Assembly (NCBI GenBank): GCA_945862415.1
Contig: CAMAYP010000008.1
Coordinates: 1 to 39,357 of the forward strand
Length of the DNA stretch: 39,357 nucleotides
Source of the DNA: Chryseobacterium gleum
Lineage (GTDB): Bacteria; Bacteroidota; Bacteroidia; Flavobacteriales_D; Sanyastnellaceae
Direction of reading: 5' to 3'
Position 1 is the first letter of the stretch; every line of letters starts with the position of its first letter. The position numbers were made by a program, and so were the translations under genes. Positions 8,722 to 17,116 of the stretch are shown piece by piece. The notes below the pieces were generated by a model that was given only the letters and a program-made list of their open reading frames with translations, had not been told where the DNA came from and ran no database searches.

Positions 8722-11478
8722 ATGTCAACTTATTTTTTACGTCGCTTTGCTCAACAGTTGTTGGAAAACCATCCCGATGATTTGAGCCGCGTGACGGTTG
8801 TGTTGCCAACCACACGTGCTCGCCTTTTCTTGATGCGCCATTTGCATGAGTTGAAGGGAGGAGCGTTTTGGGCACCGCGATGTTTGATTTTGCCTGATTG
8901 GGTGCGCTTGCTGTTGCCCGGCCGTATTGGCGGTGAGTTGGAACTTATAGCAGCATTATTTGAGCAGTATCGAACCGTGGTTGATGGCTCTGAAAATTTC
9001 GAGACTTTTTTGGGTTGGCAGGCAATTGCCATGCGCGATTTCAATGACGTGGATGCGGCGTTGGTATCGGGTAAAAGAGTGTTCAGCGATTTGCGAAACA
9101 TACGTGAAATTGAGAATTGGGATCCGGAAATGTGGAGCTTCAATCGCAATCCGCTTTCTGCAACGCAAGAGAATTTTCTGCGCTTTTGGATTCAATTGGG
9201 AGAGTTATATCACGCATTTGCTGCATGGCAAGATGAGCAAGCATGCTGGACCTATACACGCGCCGTGCGCTATTTGGCCGAGAATCCGGAGGTGATGCGC
9301 ATCGATGAAAAAACGGAACGCATTTATTTTGTGGGTATAGGAAGCTATTCGGCGGCTGAACGCAAACTGATACGCAATGCTGCTGACAAATGGCCCGTGG
9401 AGATGGTGTGGGATCTTGATCAGTATTATTTCTCAAATAAAAATCACGAGGCGGGCAATTTTGCGCGTAAAATGGCTTCCACTTTTGATGCTGAAACGGT
9501 TGCTGATGGCATAGCCAAGCACCCAATACAGGCTACAGTGGTGAAGTGCGGCACTTCTATTTCTCAAGTGATGCGCGCTGCGGAGATTTTGTCTGAATTT
9601 TCAGAGGAACAACTCGACAATACGTGTGTCGTTATCAATGATGAATCGGCATTAGAGCCCTTACTTTCTGCAATAACCGACATCAAGTCACAGGTGAATC
9701 TGGCCATTGGAAAGCCCTTGCAGCAAACCAATGTATCGCGCATTGCTGAGGAGCTTTTCGTAGTAAGAAGTCTTCATGTGCGAAAGGGAAAAATGTACCA
9801 CAAGCATTTTGTGCAATGGCTTCAGGTGGTGCGTGCGAGTGGTTTTGAGCCGGAGGCTTGTGAGCACATTCGCAACGAAATCATTGAGAAGAACCTGGCT
9901 CAGGTCACCGATGAACATTTGATGCAATGGATGGAAGTGCATCCGCTAATGGAACCGTTGTTTGGCAGTTTGCGTGCGAAGTCGAGCGCTGAAGCGGTCG
10001 AAATGCTGCGCGATTTCATGTTGAACTTTACACCGGCCGATGACTTTGCTTCCGTATCTCGCACCAAGTTGCTGGGCGTGTTGGAAGACCTGCTTGAACT
10101 GATGCGCAGGTATGATTACATGAACGATGATCAGCTTCTACTCAAACTCTATCAATTGGTCATTGCTCGCATGAAGATGCAATACACGGGTGAGCCTGTG
10201 GAGGGGCTGCAGCTATTGAGTCTTTCTGAAACGCGCGCACTCGATTTTGAACGTGTGATGTTTTTGGGTTCGAATGAAGAGTATTTCCCGGGCGAGCGAT
10301 TCAGTCAGTCGTTTATACCATTCGACTTACGTGCGCATTATTTATTGGCTATGCCGGAAGACGCCGACGCCATACACTCCTATACCTATTACCGTTTGTT
10401 GCACGAAGCGCGCGAGGTTTATTATCTCTATTCCACCGTTGTGTCGGAGGGGAAGAGTGCAGAGCCCAGTCGGTATATAACGCAGTTGATGGCTGAGTTG
10501 AAACAGGCCAATCCCGCATTGGAGGTGAAGGAAGAGATTGTAGGCACCACAGAGAGTATCGGAATTCGGGAGGGCGTTGTTTCCTCTGACTTTGTGCGTG
10601 AACGCATAAAAACATTGCTCACTGATGGAATCTCACCTTCTGCCATTAACAAGCTGGTGAGTTGTCCGCTCGATTTTTACTACCGCTACATTGCGCGTTT
10701 GGGCGAAGAGAAGGAGGTTGATGAAAGTATGTCGAGCAGCAAGTTTGGTGAGATAGTGCACAAGGTGCTCGAAGATTTCTATCAGCATTTCATCGGAACT
10801 TACCCCGATGAGCAAGCCTTCAATGGCTTGCGATTGAACTTACAAGACAATGTTCTTGGAGTAGCGGCGCAGCTGTACGGTGGTAGAAAACTCGATACTG
10901 GAATCGATCATTTATCAATTCGAATAGCTGTCGATATGCTCAATAAGTACATCGATGAAGAGTTGGAGGCAAAACAATTGCCAGATGAACCTGCGTTAAC
11001 ACGATCGGTAGTTTCTGTGGAGGGGTCAGTCAATCGCACGTTCGATGCGAACACAATTGGGCTTCCCATTCCGTTTACGTTGCGCGGTAAGATTGATCGC
11101 TCTGATAACGTTGCGGGTGTCTTGCATGTAATCGACTATAAGACCGGCAAAGTGGGCGTGGATAAGAACAAAATGAAGGGCGAGCTTGACCAGCTTTTTG
11201 TGAAGAAGGATTATTCGAAACTGCTTCAACTGCTTATCTACATCATGATGACGCGCGAGAAGAACCAAGCTGTGCCTGTGGCTTCTTTCTATTCGATGCG
11301 TGAAAATGGTGGAAGCTTTGTCTTTGCGCAGGAGCTCACGGAACTCACTATTGACCATGAATTTATCGATAAAGCAGAAGAAGCGCTCGGTCGTTTTTTG
11401 AGTCAATTATTGGAACGCGAAACGTTTGAACACAACCCGTCTTCGCTCTATTGCGAATACTGCATGGTGAGTCATTAA
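8722..11478 (+). CDS. AddB/RecB-like PD-(D/E)XK nuclease family protein
   Basis: The 918-residue protein has the layout of the AddB-like nucleases common in Bacteroidota. An N-terminal helicase-like part has no recognisable Walker A. A middle segment reads A-L-D-F-E-R-V-M-F-L-G-S-N-E-E-Y-F-P at about 500-519. The C-terminal nuclease domain contains S-C-P-L-D-F-Y-Y-R-Y near 648, F-G-E-I-V-H-K-V-L near 674 and the catalytic V-I-D-Y-K-T-G-K near 803. Relatives work in double-strand-break processing, usually with an AddA/RecB-type helicase; none is encoded nearby. The cysteine before the nuclease domain and C-E-Y-C at 911-914 look like three ligands of the AddB Fe-S cluster, but the chain stops at 918, before the usual fourth cysteine. 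ATG start; converges on the flippase gene with a 15-base gap. Confidence 0.88.
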   Translation: MSTYFLRRFAQQLLENHPDDLSRVTVVLPTTRARLFLMRHLHELKGGAFWAPRCLILPDWVRLLLPGRIGGELELIAALFEQYRTVVDGSENFETFLGWQAIAMRDFNDVDAALVSGKRVFSDLRNIREIENWDPEMWSFNRNPLSATQENFLRFWIQLGELYHAFAAWQDEQACWTYTRAVRYLAENPEVMRIDEKTERIYFVGIGSYSAAERKLIRNAADKWPVEMVWDLDQYYFSNKNHEAGNFARKMASTFDAETVADGIAKHPIQATVVKCGTSISQVMRAAEILSEFSEEQLDNTCVVINDESALEPLLSAITDIKSQVNLAIGKPLQQTNVSRIAEELFVVRSLHVRKGKMYHKHFVQWLQVVRASGFEPEACEHIRNEIIEKNLAQVTDEHLMQWMEVHPLMEPLFGSLRAKSSAEAVEMLRDFMLNFTPADDFASVSRTKLLGVLEDLLELMRRYDYMNDDQLLLKLYQLVIARMKMQYTGEPVEGLQLLSLSETRALDFERVMFLGSNEEYFPGERFSQSFIPFDLRAHYLLAMPEDADAIHSYTYYRLLHEAREVYYLYSTVVSEGKSAEPSRYITQLMAELKQANPALEVKEEIVGTTESIGIREGVVSSDFVRERIKTLLTDGISPSAINKLVSCPLDFYYRYIARLGEEKEVDESMSSSKFGEIVHKVLEDFYQHFIGTYPDEQAFNGLRLNLQDNVLGVAAQLYGGRKLDTGIDHLSIRIAVDMLNKYIDEELEAKQLPDEPALTRSVVSVEGSVNRTFDANTIGLPIPFTLRGKIDRSDNVAGVLHVIDYKTGKVGVDKNKMKGELDQLFVKKDYSKLLQLLIYIMMTREKNQAVPVASFYSMRENGGSFVFAQELTELTIDHEFIDKAEEALGRFLSQLLERETFEHNPSSLYCEYCMVSH

Positions 11479-11493
11479 TCGTAATTTGTCTTT

Positions 11494-12972
11494 CTACTTT
11501 CGGAAACCTTTCCAGGTTTTTTGTACGAGAACGTTCACTTCATCGCTCACTTTGAAGGTGAGGATTAGAACGCCGTAGAGAATGCAAACCGCGGTGCCTT
11601 TTAGCATGATATCGAGGTAGTGCATGCCTGTGGTTGGTATGAGTACTCCGATGAAATACACTGCCGCGCCAATCACCAGCACCTTTATGAACTCGATGGA
11701 ATACGGCTGCATCTTGAATTTCACCTGAATGAAGATGAGTCGCAGTGCATTGAAAAGTATATAGGTGAGGCACGATGCAATGCCGGAGCCCACAATGCCA
11801 TAAATGGGAATGAGCAAGAGATTGGTGAGAAAAGTGAACACGACAAGCAGCACCATAAACAGCGTGTCATATCGATAATACGCTGAAGTGCCAATGATGG
11901 CTCCGTTGGCTCCCGTTGCTAAATCGACCAGATAGCCAATGCCCATAAACAGGATGACGTATTTAGCAACTCCATATTCTGATGGCATTAGCGCGAGTAA
12001 GCTGTCTATGTTTACCCACAGTGCAATCAACAGAAGTAAACCTATGATGAGTTGGTTGAGGCTCGATTGGCGGTAAATGTTTTTGATGTTAGCCATGTCA
12101 TTGTTCTTCCATGATTCGGCTATTACTGAAGTGGTGATACGAATGATGGATCGAGCCGGAATTTGAATCATGCTGCCGAAGTAGGTGGCAATGGAGAACA
12201 CTCCCGCTGCAGCAAGACCGAGTTGATCGTTTACAATTACTTTATCGATCGATGAGATCATCATGCCGCTAAGTCCGGTGATAACCGAGAAAAGCGCTAC
12301 ATCGCGCATTTCTTTTTTCATTTCGGGCGATAAAGAAGTGCGAGGTTTTCGCCAATGCCATTCCTTGTTGGCTATGAGCACAGCCATCATCGCAAAAGTC
12401 ATCGCACAAAAACTTCCGAAATAAATAAGCACGAATTCTTCGAATCCAATAAAGTTCCAATGATAGGCTGCGGCTCCGAGGAGAATGACGATTCGCAAGG
12501 CAACTTCTTTGATTAGCACGCCGGCCGTTGAAAGAAACAAAGCGCGTGTATAGGCATCGAGTACGTTGAAGATGCCGAGAAAAAACGTGAGTGGAAGGAG
12601 GTAATATAGGTTTCCGGCAAGCAGCGGTGATTGTCCGCTATTGCGAGCTATGTAGTCATCTTTGAATAGCCAATAGAGCAAAAGGAAGAGCAGCGAACCA
12701 ACGGCAGTAAATACGAGCGGATAAAACATAAATCCGTTGTGCTGTTCATTCGGATTTCTGAAATGGGGAAACATACGCAACACGACACCTGCCATACCCA
12801 AATTGCTGAGCGAACTGCTGATGAGTGAAATCGATATGATTACGTTGAGCAACCCGTTTTCTTCCGGCGTAAGCCAAAGGCGGTTCATGAACCACACCGT
12901 GAGAAAGCCGAGCGCCGCTCCCAGGTATGAGAACACGGTTGATCGAATGGCTTGTTTGATGATGATTCCCAC
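11494..12972 (-). CDS. Oligosaccharide flippase family protein (Wzx-like)
   Basis: This is a 492-residue integral membrane protein made of about 12-14 hydrophobic helices with short charged loops, as in the polysaccharide-transport branch of the MOP superfamily. The N-terminus (G-I-I-I-K-Q-A-I-R-S-T-V-F-S-Y-L-G) and the G-M-A-G-V-V-L-R-M-F-P segment are typical of Bacteroidota members. Family members flip undecaprenyl-linked oligosaccharide across the inner membrane. It is the last gene of the pse operon, 12 bases after pseI, so its cargo is probably the nonulosonate-containing glycan. The start is GTG (12970-12972). Confidence 0.9.
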   Translation of the reverse strand: MGIIIKQAIRSTVFSYLGAALGFLTVWFMNRLWLTPEENGLLNVIISISLISSSLSNLGMAGVVLRMFPHFRNPNEQHNGFMFYPLVFTAVGSLLFLLLYWLFKDDYIARNSGQSPLLAGNLYYLLPLTFFLGIFNVLDAYTRALFLSTAGVLIKEVALRIVILLGAAAYHWNFIGFEEFVLIYFGSFCAMTFAMMAVLIANKEWHWRKPRTSLSPEMKKEMRDVALFSVITGLSGMMISSIDKVIVNDQLGLAAAGVFSIATYFGSMIQIPARSIIRITTSVIAESWKNNDMANIKNIYRQSSLNQLIIGLLLLIALWVNIDSLLALMPSEYGVAKYVILFMGIGYLVDLATGANGAIIGTSAYYRYDTLFMVLLVVFTFLTNLLLIPIYGIVGSGIASCLTYILFNALRLIFIQVKFKMQPYSIEFIKVLVIGAAVYFIGVLIPTTGMHYLDIMLKGTAVCILYGVLILTFKVSDEVNVLVQKTWKGFRK

Positions 12973-12984
12973 GTTGATTTTGAT

Positions 12985-14007
12985 TTATTCTACAACGTCC
13001 CACGATAGCGGAGTGCCTGCTGCTATAGTCGTTTTTGCTTTCTTGCCTTGAACGGTTTCCCAATGCTTCGGTGCTAGACCAAGGGCGGGTCGAATGATTT
13101 TGAGGTTGTCGGAAGTGAAAATTTCACCTTCAGAAATTTCACGCGACGCATAAATGGATCGCTTGAAGAGCAAGCTTTTTTCTTCAACTGCTTGCACTTC
13201 CGTTTGTATGCGCCCTAATGCCTGATAAGCTTTCATTGACTCATCGACTAGGGCTTTCATCTCGCTCGGTTCCATGCTGAAGGCGCTGTCTACACCGCCA
13301 TCTGCTCTGCTCAACGTGAAGTGTTTTTCAATAACTCGCACACCCAAACCCACTGCTGCCAGCGCCACGCCGATGCCCATCGTGTGGTCCGACAATCCGA
13401 TTTCACATTGCCAGCGCTCACGCATGTGCGGTATGGTGAGGAGGTTCGTGTTTTCAGGTGTTGCAGGATAAGTGCTCGTGCATTTCAACAGTATGATCTC
13501 TTTGGCGCCTACAGTTTTCAATACTTCTACACTCTCGGCTATATCCTCAAAGGATGCAACACCGGTGCTCATGATAACGGGTTTGCCGGTAGCAGCCACT
13601 TTTCGAAGCAACGGGTGATGCGTATTTTCGAACGAAGCAATTTTATAAAGCGGCACATTCAATGTCTCTAAAAAATCGACTGCACTTTCATCGAAGGGCG
13701 ATGAAAATGCGTCCATACCCTGTGCGCGTGCACGCTCGAAGATTGGCTTGTGCCATTCCCATGGAGTGTATGCTTGCTGGTATAAGTCATATAGTTCGCT
13801 TCCCGCCCATAGCGAGTTCTTGTCGTCGATGGTGTAAGCACCCCGCATCGTGATGGTGTCTGCTGTGTACGTTTGAAGCTTAAGGGCATGTGCTCCTGAT
13901 TGAGCAGCGGCATCAACGATTTCCAGCGCGCGTTCGAGCGACTGGTTGTGGTTGCCGCTCATTTCAGCAATGATATAAGGGCGGTGCAAGGAAGCCAGGA
14001 ATGACAT
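12985..14007 (-). CDS. pseI: Pseudaminic acid synthase
   Basis: PseI condenses 2,4-diacetamido-2,4,6-trideoxy-L-altrose with phosphoenolpyruvate to give pseudaminic acid. The protein follows the NeuB/PseI pattern: P-Y-I-I-A-E-M-S-G-N-H-N at the N-terminus, A-L-K-L-Q-T-Y-T-A-D-T, P-W-E-W-H-K-P-I-F, F-S-S-P-F-D, Y-K-I-A-S-F-E, K-P-V-I-M-S-T-G, L-L-K-C-T-S-T-Y-P-A, G-L-S-D-H-T and E-K-H-F-T-L. A C-terminal SAF (antifreeze-like) domain follows (F-K-R-S-I-Y, I-R-P-A-L-G-L). The 340-residue length and P-W-E-W-H fit PseI better than NeuB or LegI. The start chosen is ATG at 14007; an in-frame TTG at 14049 would add 14 poorly matching residues and abut the upstream stop codon. Confidence 0.94.
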   Translation of the reverse strand: MSFLASLHRPYIIAEMSGNHNQSLERALEIVDAAAQSGAHALKLQTYTADTITMRGAYTIDDKNSLWAGSELYDLYQQAYTPWEWHKPIFERARAQGMDAFSSPFDESAVDFLETLNVPLYKIASFENTHHPLLRKVAATGKPVIMSTGVASFEDIAESVEVLKTVGAKEIILLKCTSTYPATPENTNLLTIPHMRERWQCEIGLSDHTMGIGVALAAVGLGVRVIEKHFTLSRADGGVDSAFSMEPSEMKALVDESMKAYQALGRIQTEVQAVEEKSLLFKRSIYASREISEGEIFTSDNLKIIRPALGLAPKHWETVQGKKAKTTIAAGTPLSWDVVE

Positions 14008-14050
14008 AGTGTAAAATTCGGATGCGCTAAAGTAGGGATGGCGCGGCAAT

Positions 14051-15541
14051 CTATCTGTTGAGAGCTAGTCGGAAGAGCACAGATTCGTCGGTTTCTTCCA
14101 CTATGCGATAACCGCTGCGCTCGAAAGCACGGAACGATGGCAGGTTACTTTTTTTAACCCATCCTTCCAAGCATTCCACATGGCCTTGCTCGAGCGAAAT
14201 TTTGAGTGCGCTATGTTGCAACAACAATACGCTTAACCCTCTTCCGCGAAAAGATGAGCCTACTGAGTAATTGATAATCGCTTTGTTGTCTTCAAGCTTC
14301 AAGCGCATCTGCGCGGCCGGTGTTCCGTTGATGCTGTAGAGCCACATGCAAGTGGTGGGAGATGTTGTTACTACTTCAAACCACTTCTCGTGATCTTCCC
14401 AAACAATTTCGGCTGATTGATATGAATTGGCTCGAACAGCCGTATCGTTGGCCCATTCGAAGTACAGTCGTGCATCATGGATTGTAGCTTTTCGTACTGT
14501 GCAAGCGTGGGATATTTCCAAGAATGAAAGAGCTAAACGACGGTCACTTCTACCATCAATCAAGGTGCGTTGCTGTTTCAGCTGTTCTTCCCTTGCATTG
14601 AAATTCTCAGTGAAAGTGCGAATACTTTCGAGCGCTTCTGACTCGGTCAGCGATTGAAAAGCACCGAGTGAACGCGCAGCGCCGTGTTTACTAAGTCCGT
14701 TTAGAATGCCGAGTTGATTGGGCGCTGTATAGCCCGTAATCAGCGAGCATCCCATTGCGCAAGCTTCGATTGAGATGGTGCTGGCCGGACAAATCACCAC
14801 ATCGGTATGCAACAACGCATCCGTTAATTCGCGCGTGTTGAGGTTGAGGCAAATCGTTATCTGCGGATGGATTTCAGCCAGCGCTTGAATGGATTCGTAA
14901 TGCGGATTGAGTGAGCTCACTAGCAGCTGCACATGTGCGTGTGGGAAATACACAGAGAGCAGGCGAGCGAAAAATTCGGTTCGGTTGCTTTCGTCGGCTG
15001 CACCCATGCTGATGAGAAAACGTTCGGCTTGTTTTACGACTCGCGCAGAACGTGAGGCACTCAATATCTCGGGACGCAGCAATGCATAGTGGAGCCCAAG
15101 CAAGAGGCGCGTGTGTACTTCGCAATCGTATGTTGAGGGCGCTACATCAGGTGCATGATTGATGATGGCCTCAGCCGTATGATGCCAGCTGTGCAAATCG
15201 TCGATAGCAACCACCTTGCAACCGTTTTGTTGAACGGTTTGCTGATAGGAGGTAGTGAAATGATATCCATCGAGCACAACAATACTCGTGTTGGTAATTT
15301 TCTCATTGACCGCAGACAACAGATGCGTACAATCCAATTCGTAATCGGTCGTGCGAGAAAGGGCTGTGTGCTGAAATCCTTGTTGCGTGATCCATTGGTA
15401 CACGGTTTCTTCGGTTTCTTGAAGCACAAAAGACACATCGAAATAATCGCGCAGCATGTTGGCCAATGCCAAGCAACGCACTACGTGGCCCATGCCTATG
15501 TCGGTTCCCCCATCACATCGGACTATTACCCTTGGCTTCAT
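14051..15541 (-). CDS. pseG: PseG-type UDP-sugar hydrolase fused to a GNAT N-acetyltransferase (PseG-PseH-like)
   Basis: The N-terminal ~340 residues are a GT-B-fold hydrolase with the PseG start R-C-D-G-G-T-D-I-G-M-G-H-V-V-R-C-L-A-L-A (His19 being the expected catalytic histidine), V-V-L-D-G-Y-H and a late I-S-I-E-A-C-A-M-G-C. PseG removes UDP from UDP-2,4-diacetamido-2,4,6-trideoxy-beta-L-altropyranose. The last ~150 residues are a GNAT domain (V-R-K-A-T-I-H-D-A, E-W-A-N-D, R-G-R-G-L-S-V-L-L-L, F-E-R-S-G-Y), the likely counterpart of PseH, which acetylates the C4 amine one step earlier. Similar fusions are, from memory, common in Bacteroidota. The start ATG overlaps the upstream PhyH stop codon in an ATGA, indicating translational coupling. 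Confidence 0.92.
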   Translation of the reverse strand: MKPRVIVRCDGGTDIGMGHVVRCLALANMLRDYFDVSFVLQETEETVYQWITQQGFQHTALSRTTDYELDCTHLLSAVNEKITNTSIVVLDGYHFTTSYQQTVQQNGCKVVAIDDLHSWHHTAEAIINHAPDVAPSTYDCEVHTRLLLGLHYALLRPEILSASRSARVVKQAERFLISMGAADESNRTEFFARLLSVYFPHAHVQLLVSSLNPHYESIQALAEIHPQITICLNLNTRELTDALLHTDVVICPASTISIEACAMGCSLITGYTAPNQLGILNGLSKHGAARSLGAFQSLTESEALESIRTFTENFNAREEQLKQQRTLIDGRSDRRLALSFLEISHACTVRKATIHDARLYFEWANDTAVRANSYQSAEIVWEDHEKWFEVVTTSPTTCMWLYSINGTPAAQMRLKLEDNKAIINYSVGSSFRGRGLSVLLLQHSALKISLEQGHVECLEGWVKKSNLPSFRAFERSGYRIVEETDESVLFRLALNR

Positions 15542-16380
15542 CGCGCGAGTTGTTCGGTAGGGAAAAGCACCCGGACATCTACCTGTTTACTCTTTGCCAA
15601 CTGTATGGCCTCATCGTTGTAAATGGATGCTTTGAGATGCGCAATCGTGTCTGGACGCTTCATCTCGTATTCGGTTATATATCGCTCGACATGATGACTC
15701 TCTGCGGCGAATGTCATAAATAGAGAAATGCGTTCTTGCTCTTCTTCCTTTTTCAAAAAGGCCGGTATTCGTTTTTCAATTCCTTGATTGTCGATACAAA
15801 GTGAGGGCAGCCATTTCAGCTTTACCGCATTTCCGCTGTGTTGTAATTTCAGGCTCCAGGCCACAAGGTCGCCGGGCTTGTTGTTGATGAAGACCGATGG
15901 ACCATCTGCTTTTTCATGTGTCCCCGGTTTTACCTTTAATCCACCACTGTATTGCGAATGATCCTGCAGATATAAACCGATGCGTATAAGCGTGTATTTG
16001 CTTTGCCAATCAGGCCCGCTGTTATAGGCCCTGTCTATGCAGTCGCGGTGAAAACCACGCAGGCCTGTGCCGATTTGATAGGAGCTATCTCCGAAATAAA
16101 TTAGCTTTTCAGTGCCCACTATTTCTTGTGCAAAATGAAGTATCCGTGGTTCGAGCAAAATATCGCGAAGCAATGTTTTGCTGAGTAAACAGCCTTTTGC
16201 GTAACGAGCTTTCGAAGATGTATTTATCAACTGAAAGGTAAGTCCGGCATTTTCATCGATGGCATATTGATCGTATACCTTTTGACGAAACAACTTAATT
16301 TCTTCGGCACTGAATACCGAGGGTTGGAGAATGTAACCATCGGTTGCGAACTGCTCGGAAATAGTGGTGTGAATGCTCAT
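15538..16380 (-). CDS. Phytanoyl-CoA dioxygenase (PhyH)-like Fe(II)/2-oxoglutarate oxygenase
   Basis: The 280-residue protein (start at ATG 16380, ATGA overlap with the gene before it) has a PhyH-like pattern: an N-terminal F-A-T-D-G-Y-I-L-Q-P-S-V-F-S segment, then F-H-R-D (His111 and Asp113), S-G-G-L-K-V-K-P-G-T-H, G-D-L-V-A-W and L-Q-H-S-G-N (His181). H-x-D...H forms the expected iron triad. PhyH-family enzymes hydroxylate or oxidatively modify varied small molecules, including sugars and sugar-derived metabolites. The gene is locked by 4-base overlaps between the cytidylyltransferase and the PseG-GNAT fusion, so its substrate is probably the nonulosonic acid, one of its precursors, or the glycan carrying it. 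No such step is part of the canonical Pse pathway. An upstream in-frame codon at 16419 would overlap the previous gene by 43 bases and is less likely. Confidence 0.85.
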   Translation of the reverse strand: MSIHTTISEQFATDGYILQPSVFSAEEIKLFRQKVYDQYAIDENAGLTFQLINTSSKARYAKGCLLSKTLLRDILLEPRILHFAQEIVGTEKLIYFGDSSYQIGTGLRGFHRDCIDRAYNSGPDWQSKYTLIRIGLYLQDHSQYSGGLKVKPGTHEKADGPSVFINNKPGDLVAWSLKLQHSGNAVKLKWLPSLCIDNQGIEKRIPAFLKKEEEQERISLFMTFAAESHHVERYITEYEMKRPDTIAHLKASIYNDEAIQLAKSKQVDVRVLFPTEQLAR

Positions 16381-17114
16381 GCTTTTTTTTGTTCGATGTG
16401 TTGATTGATGTTTATCCACTCCGGATGACTAAGCAAGGTGTTTTCAATGTTGGCGAAACCTTCATGCATCGCATTGGTTTTCTCAATCATATTGGTGAGG
16501 ACTTGTAAATCTTCCGGAGTATCGAGAGTAAGTCGGAGGGAACCATGATTGTTTTCCTGAGCAATGTTGTGCATGCGTTGCGCATGTCGATCGCGCATGA
16601 AGGGAGTTACGTGCTCGCGATCGTGCTCTGTGGTGGCCATTTGATGAGCTTCTTCAAGCATAAAGGAACTGAATATCTCGAAGTCGAAGCCACGGGCATA
16701 CGTGCGAGGAAAGCAATTACTCACGTAGCTTCGGTCATCGTTGAGTTCAATATAGCGATCGATTCCTTGTTGTATGAGTGCCGCATCGATAAGCGGACAA
16801 TCTGATGTAACACGTACAAGGATGTCGGCCGGAAAGTGCATATTGGCTTGATAGAATCTACCCAATACATCGTGTTCGTCGCCTCTGTAGCAATTTATTT
16901 TTTCTTTTTCTGCAAAACGGGCGACAGCATCATCTTCGGTATTGTGTGTGGTGGCAATCACGATGCTGAAACCGCCATTTCGTAAACGATCTATGTGGTG
17001 CTGAAGCATTGACTTCTCGCCGGCTATGCACATTATCTTTCCGGGCAGCCGTGTACTGGTCATACGCGCCTGAGTAATGACCTGGATGCGGGGCTTTGGA
17101 GGTATTGATGTCAT
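16377..17114 (-). CDS. pseF: SpsF-like cytidylyltransferase, probable CMP-pseudaminic acid synthetase
   Basis: The 245-residue protein belongs to the SpsF/CMP-KDO-synthetase-like nucleotidyltransferases. It shows V-I-T-Q-A-R-M-T-S-T-R-L-P-G-K for the nucleotide loop, L-Q-H-H-I-D-R-L, I-V-I-A-T-T-H-N-T-E-D-D, C-Y-R-G-D-E-x-D-V-L-G-R-F-Y, R-V-T-S-D-C-P-L-I-D and R-L-T-L-D-T-P-E-D-L. In Bacteroidota pse clusters a protein of this family often takes the place of the Campylobacter-type PseF that activates pseudaminic acid with CTP. It starts 2 bases after pseB ends and overlaps the dioxygenase gene by 4. The enzyme family is clear; the exact acceptor sugar is inferred from the neighbours. Confidence 0.85.
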   Translation of the reverse strand: MTSIPPKPRIQVITQARMTSTRLPGKIMCIAGEKSMLQHHIDRLRNGGFSIVIATTHNTEDDAVARFAEKEKINCYRGDEHDVLGRFYQANMHFPADILVRVTSDCPLIDAALIQQGIDRYIELNDDRSYVSNCFPRTYARGFDFEIFSSFMLEEAHQMATTEHDREHVTPFMRDRHAQRMHNIAQENNHGSLRLTLDTPEDLQVLTNMIEKTNAMHEGFANIENTLLSHPEWININQHIEQKKA

Positions 17115-17116
17115 TT

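Noticed and set aside
12985-14049. Sialic acid (NeuB) or legionaminic acid (LegI) synthase
   Set aside because: Sequence pattern, the neighbouring PseB and PseG, and absence of a UDP-GlcNAc 2-epimerase all favour PseI.
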